A stretch of DNA of 15,797 nucleotides from Gemmatimonadota bacterium (GTDB lineage Bacteria; Gemmatimonadota; Gemmatimonadetes; Longimicrobiales; Gaopeijiaceae): contig PCCM01000041.1 of NCBI GenBank assembly GCA_002731735.1, positions 1 through 15,797 of the forward strand, in the 5' to 3' direction. The position numbers were made by a program, and so were the translations under genes. Below the pieces are notes generated by a model. It was not told the DNA's origin, made no database searches, and saw nothing but the letters and a program-made list of their open reading frames with translations. Positions 1 to 9,400 of this stretch are shown here, piece after piece (position 1 is the stretch's first letter; each line of letters opens with the position of its first letter).

Positions 1-2
1 TC

Positions 3-3000
3 CTGGAACAGACCGCCGAAGTGCATCGACAGTTTCTCGAATCGCAAGAGCGGACGATCCAAGCCATCATCCAGCAACAGAGGTTGGCCGCACAGAGTGG
101 CACGGCTGCGGCCGCATCAGTAGAGATTCCGAGGGCACTTTCGGCAGTGTCGACCGCACAGATTCCGTACGCCCCGGCCGACATCCCCGCCGCTCTGCCC
201 GCCGCCGCACTTGCCGAGTTACAGGCCGCGGCACCTACTGAGTCACCGGCCGAAACACCCGTCGCCGCAGGGGTCGCGTCAGTGGACGATGCACCGGTAG
301 GCGTAGTTCCCGACGGCGCAGTAGGCGTCGCGGAGGCGCTGCTCTCGGTCGTTTCGGAGAAGACGGGCTACCCGGAGGAGATGCTCGACCTCTCGATGGG
401 GTTGGACGCCGACCTCGGTATCGATTCGATCAAGCGGGTCGAGATCCTGTCCGCCCTACAGGAGCGCCTCCCTGAGGTGCCTGCCATCACGCCGGACCAT
501 CTCGGAGGAATCCAGACTCTGGGCCAGATCGTCGATTTCTTGGGTGGGGCAGCGGAAACCTCGGTCTTGGTCAAGCCGGACGCACCGGCGGTGGACAGTG
601 CCGTGCCAGAGCCGACGGCAGCCGCCGACTCGACCACGAATGGTGTCGTCGCGGGTACGGCGAATGGCGCCAGTGGTGCGACGGACGTCACGGAGATTGT
701 TCTTGGTGTCGTCGCCGAAAAAACGGGTTACCCTGTTGATATGCTCGATGTCTCGATGAACCTCGACGCCGACCTCGGCATCGATTCCATCAAGCGGGTC
801 GAGATCCTGTCCGCCCTTCAGGAAGCCCTTCCGGGCGCCCCCGTCGTGCCCCCGGATCAACTCGGAGAGTTGAGAACGCTGAGCCAGATCGTCGACCTCC
901 TGTCGCGCGAGACGGACCCTCTACCGGCGCCTCCTTCGCGTGAACCGGCGGAGCACACTGCCGAGGGCGAGGCAGATGAAGTTCCGCCCATCTCCGGCGA
1001 TCTGTCCGTATCCGGCGACCTAGAGCGCTTCGTTCCCACTCTCCATCCCGTTCAGGGCACAGGGGACCCCATCGGGCTCCCGGCGGGCTCCAAGATCTGG
1101 GTGACCAAGAGTGGTGATGTCCTGTCAGGGCAGATCGTTGAAGAGTTGAGTGCCCAAGGGTTCGCAGCGGAAGAGATCGAGCTGGGTGAAGATGGACATG
1201 ACCCTCCGGACGAACTGGCCGGACTCATCGTCGTCGTGCCCCCTCAGGTCACCGACGAGGACATCCTCTCCGGATTTGGACGTATGCGGGCCATGGCTCC
1301 AGTTCTTAGACGGGCAGCTCTTCAGGGTGGTGCCCTCCTATGCAGCGTCACAGCTCTTGGGGGTGGGTTCGCCCTCGACGCCCCGCCCCCCGAGGACGTC
1401 GATCCAACCGGTGGAGCCTGGGGAGGAATATTGAAAACGGCGGCTGCCGAATGGACCGATGTCAATTGCCGGACGATCGACGTCGATCTCTCCCGGGAAG
1501 GTCTCGCCGCGGACATCGTGCGGCACGCGCTGTCCTCAGGACCCGTGGAGATCGGCCTAGGCCCTGACGGCCCCCAAACTGTGGTGCTCGAACCCCAATC
1601 GGTCGAGCGTGTGGACGGATCATTCCCCGGCTCGGACGACACGGTCTTGATTACCGGAGGAGCCCGTGGTGTAACAGCCGAGGTCGCCGTGGCCATGGCG
1701 GAAGCCACGCAGCCACGGCTCATCCTCATGGGGCGCAGTCCGGAACCCGAGAAGGAGCCGGATTGGCTGATCGGACTCAACAGCGAGGCCGAGATCAAGC
1801 GGGCGATTCTGACCCGCGCCGGTCCGAGCATCACTCCCCAGGAGGTTCAGGCCAAATTCAGCCGAATCCGCGCTGGTAGGGAGATCCGACGCACGATGGA
1901 GCGCATCTCCCGGGCTGGCTCCGAGGTCGCATACCGTTCCGCCGATGTAAGAGACGCCGACGCGATCCGTCGGACCCTCGCTCCACTCGTTGACGAATAC
2001 GGACCCGTCACCGGGCTCGTACACGGAGCAGGCGTCCTGGCCGACCGCAACATCGAGGACAAAAGCGACGATGATTTTGCCGAGGTCTACGGGACCAAGG
2101 TCGGCGGACTCCGCTCGGTACTGAAGGCCATTGGGGAGACCTCTCTCAAGGCGCTGGTGCTGTTCTCGTCCTCGACGGCGCGGTTCGGACGCCGAGGACA
2201 GGTCGACTACGCCGCAGCGAATGAAGTCCTGAATAAGGTGGCTCAAGCGGAAGCGGCAGAGCGGGAGGGATGCCGCGTTGTGTCGGTCAATTGGGGGCCG
2301 TGGGACGGAGGAATGGTCACTCCTGGCTTGAAGACGGCTTTCGCCGACGAAAGGATCGAGGTGATCGGCATGCAAAGCGGTGCCGCTTACCTCCTCGACG
2401 AGATCGCTGCATCCGAAGGACCGGCGGAGGTTCTCGTTCTCGGACCCGGATCGGAAATCCCTCAGGTCGGGTCACCCGCCGTCACGGGAAGGAACGGTGC
2501 TGACGGATCCGCGAACGGTGCCCACAGCACCGGGAATGGCGTCGCCGCTTCGTCGTTCGCGGAGCTACCTACGGTGTTCGAACGCACCATCGACATGGAA
2601 ACACACCAGTTCATGGCGTCACACGTCATCGGCGGCCGTGCGGTGCTGCCGGCCGCAATGACGCTCGAATGGCTGGCCCACGGAGCCCTCCACGGAAACC
2701 CCGGATTACGCTTCGTGGGCGTCGACGACCTACGTGTATTCAAGGGGGTCGTCGTTCATCCTGACGAGTCCATGCGGGTCCGCATTTGTGCGGACAAGGC
2801 CCAAAAGCGGGGCGACGAGTTCCTGGTCGTGGCAGAGCTCTGCAGTGGCGGCAGTAATGGCCGCAGCGTTCTACATGCGCGAGCCGTCGTCGTGCTGGCC
2901 GCCCAAGCACCCCAGGCCAGTACCGCCACCAGGCCCTCGGGCGACCTGCCCGCCCTGGATCAGTCGATCGAGACGATCTACGCCGAAACGCTCTTCCATG

Positions 3001-3437
3001 GCCCCGAAATGCATGGACTGCTGGCGGTCGAGGGTTGTGGGGACGCCGGGCTGGTGGCCCGATTCCGTGTGGCTCCACCCCCGGCAGACTGGATGGAGGA
3101 GCCCGTGCGGAGCCGGTGGATCGCAGATCCGCTCGCCTTGGACAGTGGCCTCCAGGCGATGATTGTCTGGACGTCCGACCGCGTGGGCGAGTTGTCGTTA
3201 CCCTCACGGTTCACGCGCTATCGCCAGTTTGTGCCGGCGTTCCCCGAAGGGGGGGCCCGGATCGTCATCGACGTACGCGAATGGACGAACGGCAGGGTCG
3301 TCTCCGATATCGAGTGGATCGCCGAGGACGGAAGTTTGCTGGCCCGCCTCGAAGGCTACGAATCCGTAGTTGACTCGTCCCTGGGCAAGGCGTTCCGTCA
3401 GAACCGACTCGACGAGAGCGCACCTACGAAGGCGTAA
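3..3437 (+). CDS. pfaA: PfaA-type PUFA synthase subunit, C-terminal part (ACP-ACP-KR-DH); 5' partial
   Basis: This is the 3' part of an iterative PUFA synthase gene. The frame is open to the window edge, and the GTG at 21 is internal because the codons before it continue the helical linker (FLESQERT...) typical of the region between malonyltransferase and carrier proteins. Visible order: linker rich in Ala/Pro (to about 310); ACP1 (about 320-540), with phosphopantetheine Ser at 426-428 in DLGIDSIK; ACP2 (about 690-900), Ser at 786-788 in the same motif; a spacer that probably is the structural half of the ketoreductase (about 1020-1620); ketoreductase with TGGARG at 1653-1670 and catalytic Ser (2166-2174), Tyr (2208-2210) and Asn (2220-2222); and a C-terminal polyketide-type dehydratase (about 2555-3390) with HxxxGxxxxP starting at His 2622-2624 and an Asp...Gln pair at 3141-3155. 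Known family order is KS-MAT-ACPn-KR-DH, so KS and MAT should lie upstream. The protein carries the growing chain and performs beta-keto reduction and dehydration. The next gene starts 5 bases later. Confidence 0.93.
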   Translation: MEQTAEVHRQFLESQERTIQAIIQQQRLAAQSGTAAAASVEIPRALSAVSTAQIPYAPADIPAALPAAALAELQAAAPTESPAETPVAAGVASVDDAPVGVVPDGAVGVAEALLSVVSEKTGYPEEMLDLSMGLDADLGIDSIKRVEILSALQERLPEVPAITPDHLGGIQTLGQIVDFLGGAAETSVLVKPDAPAVDSAVPEPTAAADSTTNGVVAGTANGASGATDVTEIVLGVVAEKTGYPVDMLDVSMNLDADLGIDSIKRVEILSALQEALPGAPVVPPDQLGELRTLSQIVDLLSRETDPLPAPPSREPAEHTAEGEADEVPPISGDLSVSGDLERFVPTLHPVQGTGDPIGLPAGSKIWVTKSGDVLSGQIVEELSAQGFAAEEIELGEDGHDPPDELAGLIVVVPPQVTDEDILSGFGRMRAMAPVLRRAALQGGALLCSVTALGGGFALDAPPPEDVDPTGGAWGGILKTAAAEWTDVNCRTIDVDLSREGLAADIVRHALSSGPVEIGLGPDGPQTVVLEPQSVERVDGSFPGSDDTVLITGGARGVTAEVAVAMAEATQPRLILMGRSPEPEKEPDWLIGLNSEAEIKRAILTRAGPSITPQEVQAKFSRIRAGREIRRTMERISRAGSEVAYRSADVRDADAIRRTLAPLVDEYGPVTGLVHGAGVLADRNIEDKSDDDFAEVYGTKVGGLRSVLKAIGETSLKALVLFSSSTARFGRRGQVDYAAANEVLNKVAQAEAAEREGCRVVSVNWGPWDGGMVTPGLKTAFADERIEVIGMQSGAAYLLDEIAASEGPAEVLVLGPGSEIPQVGSPAVTGRNGADGSANGAHSTGNGVAASSFAELPTVFERTIDMETHQFMASHVIGGRAVLPAAMTLEWLAHGALHGNPGLRFVGVDDLRVFKGVVVHPDESMRVRICADKAQKRGDEFLVVAELCSGGSNGRSVLHARAVVVLAAQAPQASTATRPSGDLPALDQSIETIYAETLFHGPEMHGLLAVEGCGDAGLVARFRVAPPPADWMEEPVRSRWIADPLALDSGLQAMIVWTSDRVGELSLPSRFTRYRQFVPAFPEGGARIVIDVREWTNGRVVSDIEWIAEDGSLLARLEGYESVVDSSLGKAFRQNRLDESAPTKA
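351..465 (+). repeat. Tandem ACP coding repeat, copy 1
   Basis: First of two ACP-encoding units offset by exactly 360 bases. Within it, 405-457 matches 765-817 with only two mismatches (419 and 428), both at third codon positions. It encodes the helix II region around the phosphopantetheine Ser at 426-428. PUFA synthases normally have tandem carrier proteins that raise flux; here two are visible. Confidence 0.85.
711..825 (+). repeat. Tandem ACP coding repeat, copy 2
   Basis: Second ACP-encoding unit, in direct orientation 360 bases after copy 1. The core 765-817 is nearly identical to 405-457, with both differences synonymous, while the flanking linker DNA has diverged. It carries the phosphopantetheine Ser at 786-788. 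The pattern fits an internal duplication kept uniform by selection or gene conversion. Confidence 0.85.
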
Positions 3438-3442
3438 GTCTA

Positions 3443-6400
3443 ATGCCCGAGCCGATTGCCATCGTCGGACTCGGAGGAGTGCTTCCAGGCGCCGCGACGC
3501 TCGACGACTTCTGGAGTGTTGTCGAGGCGGGCGTGGACACGGCCTCTGATCCACCTCCCGACCGCTGGTGCCTTGCGCTCGATCGTGCTTACTCGACCGA
3601 TCGAGCACAACCCGATCGGGTCCACTCTCGGCGTGCCTGCTTCGTCCGGGACTTCGAACTTGACCTCGAGGGGATCGACCTTTCCGGAGAGTTGGTCGAG
3701 TCACTCGATCCCATGGTGCACCTGGCACTACACGCGGGGCGGCAAGCCTGGCGGGACTGCGTAGCGGATGCAGTCGATCCCGCTCGAGTGGGCGTGATGC
3801 TGGGCAACATCGTACTTCCCACGGCATCTGCCTCGGCGATGGCGGACTGGATTCTGGGCCGGCGGTTCGAGCGAGAGCTCTTCCGCGCGGCAGGCGTCCC
3901 GATGCCCCCTGAGACACGAGCACCGGTGGCCGCAATCAATCGATGGGTCGCCGGCCTCCCAGCCGCAATGCTGGCCAAGGGGTTGGGACTCGGGGGCGAT
4001 CGATTCTGTATCGACGCCGCCTGTGCGTCGTCGCTCTTTACGGTGGAACTCGCCGTGGACGCCCTACGGCAAGGACGCCTCGACGCAGTGCTCGCTGGCG
4101 GACTCTCCCGCCCGGATTCGCTTTATACACAGATGGGGTTTTCGCAGCTGCTCGCGGTCTCGCCCACGGGCCGGTGCTCTCCGTTCGACCACAAGAGCGA
4201 CGGCCTAGTCGTGGGCGAAGGAGCCGGTGTACTCGTACTGAAGCGTCTGTCGGACGCACGGCAGCACGGCGATCGGATCCGTGCCGTCATACACGCCGTT
4301 GGGCTCTCCAACGATGTGGAGGGCAGCCTCCTCGCCCCCAGTCGAGAAGGCCAACTCCGCGCCATGCAGGGAGCCTATCAGGCCGCGGGATGGACGCCGG
4401 GTCAGGTGGATGTGGTCGAGTGTCACGCGACGGGCACACCGGTCGGGGATTCCGTCGAGTTCGCGAGTCTCCAGGCACTTTGGACAGAGGGACAATACGA
4501 ACCGGGCCAATGTGTGATCGGGTCGGCCAAATCGAATACGGGCCATCTGCTCACTGGAGCCGGAGCGGTGGGCCTCCTCAAGACGGTGCTGGCCATGGAG
4601 AACCAAGTTCTTCCGCCCACCGCCAACTTCGAAGAGCCGGGAGACAAGATCGATCTGGATGGCAGTCCGTTTCGTGTGCTCGCCAAAGCCGAACCGTGGA
4701 AGTCCCCTTCCGATCATCCACGCCGGGCCGCTGTCAGCGGATTCGGGTTCGGGGGGACCAACGCCCACGTCCTTCTCGAGGAGCCCACCGAACCGACCCG
4801 AGGACGGTCTGTGGTAGGTGTCGCGGAACAGCTTCATGCGGAACAGCCTCAGCCGAAGCTGTCAAACATGGCGATCGTCGGGATGGGGGCTCGAGTCGGC
4901 CCCTGGAAGAACGTTGACGAAATCGGCGACCGGTTGATGGGCCGCGGCGAAAGTCATCCCGTCCGCGCCAAGGAGAATCACTGGGGGCTTCCGGACGCGC
5001 CCGTTGGGTGGTTCATCGAGGATCTGGAGATTCCGATCGGTCGATTCAAGATTCCTCCCCGGGAGGTCGAAGAGGCCCTTCCCCAGCAGATGCTCATGCT
5101 TCAGGTAGCGGAGCAAGCGATCGCCGACGCGGACCTCAGCGAGATCGATCGCCTCCGGGCCGGAGTTTTCGTGGGAGTCGAACTCGACCTCAACACGACG
5201 AACTACCACCTCCGTTGGGCCGTTCGATCCCGTGCAGCCGATTGGGCGCAGCGGCTAGAGCGCCCATCACACGGCGAAGAGTTCGACCGGTGGGTGGACG
5301 AACTCTGTGACTCACTCACGCCCGCACTTAATGCGAACCGGACCATCGGCGGGCTCGGTTCGATCGCCGCCAGCCGCGTTGCCAGGGAGTTCGGACTGGG
5401 CGGACCCAGCTACGTGATATCGAGTGAAGAAACCTCGGGCCTCTCCGCCCTCTACGCCGCCTCGCGCGCGCTCGAGCAGGGCCGTATCGATTGCGCCATC
5501 GTCGGGGCGGTCGACTTGGCGGGCGACGTTCGTTCGCTGATCTCCCTCGAGAGCACGGACGGGTTGGCCAAACCAGAGGATTCACCCTCTTTCGGTGAAG
5601 ACTTGGCGGGGATGGTACCGAGCGACGGCGCTGTGGCACTCGTGCTGAAACGTACTGAGGACGCCGAGCGAGACGGCGACCGTGTGTACGCGATTGTGCG
5701 AGCGAGCGGGACTGCCGGAGGTGATTCGGAATCTTCCTGCCAGAAAGTGATTCGCAGAACCTGCGAGGAAGCCGACATCGCGGCCCGCGACATCCCACAC
5801 CTGGAGATAAGCGGCTTCGGGATTGCAGGACTGGGCCGAACGGAAATGACCGCAGTCGCCGAAGCCTTCGGACCAGACACCGTGCTCGGGTGCGCCAAGG
5901 CGCAAATCGGGCACACGGGTGCCGCGTCGGGTCTCATATCTGTACTGAGTTCAGCGCTCTCACTGTACCGGCAAGTCCTGCCTGCGGCGGCGGGGAGCCG
6001 GAACTGGCCCGCGGCTCAGGAGGGCCGCGGCTGGCGGATCACTTCCCTTCGCGACCCCACACCGTGGGTTCGTGATCGCATCGACGGTCCGCGTCGGACC
6101 GGCGTCCTCGCCGTCTCGCGTGGCGCCTCGTCCTCCTACGTGATTCTCGAGGAGGCTGAGGTGGCGGCCAATTCACAGAGCGCTGGGGCCGACGCCTGGG
6201 CCGCCTACCGCGGCGATCTCCCGCTGAGCGAAGGGCTCTTCGTCGTCGAAGGAGAGGACAGCGGAGAAATCGTGGTCGGCCTCCGGAACCTCATGCACGC
6301 GGCGACCGACGCAGCCGGACCGTCGGGGACCGACACGCACGGGTCGGTCACAATCCACCACATCGCGACGAACTGGTGGGAAAGCCACCCCGACCTTCCC

Positions 6401-9400
6401 GATGCCCCACTCGCCATCACACTGATCGCCCGAGATGCAGGCGAGTTGAGGAGCCTGGCCCAATCCGCCGCAGGCCAGCTCGAGAGAGGGCACGACCCAT
6501 CGGATCGGAGCGCTGGCCGCGTGTTCTTCTCATCCGACCCCCTGGGGCCGAAGGGGGAATTGGCCTTCGTCTACCCAGGATCTGGAAGCCAATATGCGGA
6601 CATGGGGCGGGAGCTCTGTCTCCAATGGCCGGAGATCCTGCGTGCTCAGGACCGCGGGAATGATCGGCTGAAATCGCAACTCAAGGCCGCCGAAATCTGG
6701 GGGGACGGTCCAGGCATCGGGGACGCCAGAACGGTCATACTCTCGCAGGTCGCCCTCGGCACGATCGCGACGGACTTGATGGCCAGATTCGGGGTCCGTC
6801 CGGACGCGGTTGTGGGTTATTCCCTCGGTGAGACGGCCGGACTGTTCTCAGTGGGCGCGTGGCATGAGCGCGACGAGATGCTCCGACGTGTTACAGAAAG
6901 TGAGCTGTTCGAAAACGATTTGACCGGACGCTGCAACGCCGCGCGGCAGGCTTGGGGGGTCGCGGAGAACGCAGAAGTGGAATGGGCCGTCGGCGTAGTC
7001 GAGACGCCCGCTGCTCGGGCACGAGAGGTCCTGGAGGAGATCGACCGGGTGTATTTGCTCATCGTAAACACTCCGGACGAGTGCGTGATCGGAGGCGACC
7101 GCTCGGCGGTGGAGAACGCCGTTGAGAGGCTCGGATGTCCCTTCCACGCCCTGGAAGGTGTCCCGACGGTCCATTGCGAGGTCGCTACGCAAGTATCGGA
7201 GCCGTACCGGGACCTACACGTGTTGGACACCCGCCCGCCAGAGGGCATACGCGTCTACAGCGGAGCTTGGGGTGAGGCGTACGAGGTGGATCAGGCCCGG
7301 GCGGCGGACTCGCTGTTGGCCCAGGCGATCCAAGGAGTGGACTTCCCCAAGACGGTGCGCCAAGCGCATGACGATGGCGTAAGAATCTTCCTGGAGATGG
7401 GCCCGGGCGAATCGTGCGTACGGATGATCCACAAGATCCTCGACGGCCTCCCATTCCGAGCACGCTCGATCTCCTCTTCCACCCAGGATGAGCCCTCCGC
7501 GGTCCTCCGCGCGCTCGGAATGCTCATCGCGGAGCGCGCCCCGGTCGACCTGGCGCAGCTCTACCCGGAAGGCAGGCTCACTGAAGACGAGTCGGGCCCA
7601 GTCACTCGAATTCCCGTCGGGCAAACAAGCTTCGGACGTATACCGGTAACTCCACGATCCGACGGATTCGTGGAGGCTCCGGACGAAGGTCACCGTCCTG
7701 CGGAGGATCCGTCCCCAGTCTCCCTACCACTGGACTCGGGAGTCGTCCCGGCTGAACTGAGCGAGGCGGTCCGAGCCGCCGAGACGACGATTCAGGCCCA
7801 CGAGGCCTTCCTTCGAACTGCACAGCGGACGCAGGAGCTCGCTCAGGGCGAATACGCGCGGCAGCAGGAATTTATCCGGGCCCTGACGGTCGATGGCAAC
7901 GAGGTCTCGGTCGCCGCTACCGCCCGGCCGTCGGCCGCTACGCCCGTGATGGATCGAGACCAACTCATGGAGTTTGCGATCGGATCGATCGGCCGTGCGC
8001 TCGGGGAGCATTTCGCTCACGTCGACGCACACCCCACACGCGTTCGTCTTCCCGACAAACCGCTCATGCTCGTCGACCGCGTCATGGAGATCGAGGCAGA
8101 AGCCCAATCGATGTCCTCCGGGCGAATCGTGACCGAGCACGACGTTCTCGAGGACGGGTGGTACCTCGACGGCGGGCGGCTACCGACCTGCATCGCCGTG
8201 GAGGCCGGTCAAGCCGATCTGCTTCTGTCGGGCTACCTCGGGATCGACTCAGAAACCAAGGGTCTGGCTGTCTATCGTCTGCTAGACGCGGTGGTCACCT
8301 TCCACTCCGAGCTCCCGCTTCCCGGACAGGTCGTGCGATACGACATCCGCATCCTCCAGTTCTTCCGGCAGGGCGACACGTGGCTCTTCCGCTTCGAGTT
8401 CGATTCCACGGTGAACGGGCGGCCGCTCCTGACCATGCGCGAGGGGACGGCTGGTTTCTTCACTCAGGGTGAACTCGACGCCGGCAAAGGGATCGTCCAG
8501 AGTGGCATCGATCAGCGGGAACAGGTGGGAAGTCGCCCCGCCGACTGGCGGGACCTGGTACCGATGCAGGAGGACACCCTCGGGCAAGAACGACTGGAGG
8601 CGCTCCGCGCGGGAGATCTTGTCGGCGCCTTCGGAGAGGATTTCTCGGGCCTTCCCTTCACGCAGCCGCTAACGATCCCGGGAGGACTCATGCGGCTGGT
8701 CAACCGCGTCACCGAACTCGACCCCGAGGGGGGGCGTTACGGGATCGGGAGCATCGTAGCGGAAGCCGACATCCATCCGGACGACTGGTTCCTGACGTGC
8801 CACTTCTCCGACGATCAGGTGATGCCGGGAACCCTGATGTACGAGTGCTGCCTGCATACACTCCGGGTTTTTCTCCTGCGCATGGGCTGGATCGCGGAAG
8901 CCGACAGCGCGGCGTGGCAGCCCGTCGTGGATGTGAAAAGCCGGCTGCGGTGCCGGGGGCAAGTGCTCGACTCCACGGAGAGGGTCACATACGAGATTCA
9001 TCTGCGGGAGCTGGGCTTTCAGCCGGAGCCCTACGCGATCGCGGATGCGCTCATGTACGCGGACGGGAAGGCGGTCGTCGAGATTCGCGACATGTCTGTC
9101 CGTCTGACAGGGACGGATCGCCAGGGGCTCGAGGAGGTGTGGTCCCAAGCGGGCGATGTCCGGCTCGAGAAGCCCAGCAGCCCGATTCTCTACGATAAGA
9201 ACAGCATCCTCGCGTTTGGGAGCGGCAAACCCTCCGAAGCGTTCGGGCCCCCCTACGGTGTCTTCGACGAAGGCGCCCGCCGTATCGCGCGTCTACCGCG
9301 CCCCCCGTACCAGTTCCTGGATCGGATCTCGGCGGTGGAGGGGGAGCCGTTCGTGATGCAAGCTGGTGCGAAGGTCACTGCCCACTACGATGTGGGTCCG

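Noticed and set aside
1620..2375. Minus-strand open frame (251 codons) opposite the pfaA ketoreductase
   Set aside because: It lies wholly across a conserved ketoreductase and has no recognisable motif; judged a shadow frame.
3249..3255. Run of seven G residues near the pfaA 3' end, a possible frameshift site
   Set aside because: The frame after the run continues a plausible dehydratase C-terminus and ends at a stop 5 bases before pfaC, so nothing suggests frameshifting or a sequencing error.
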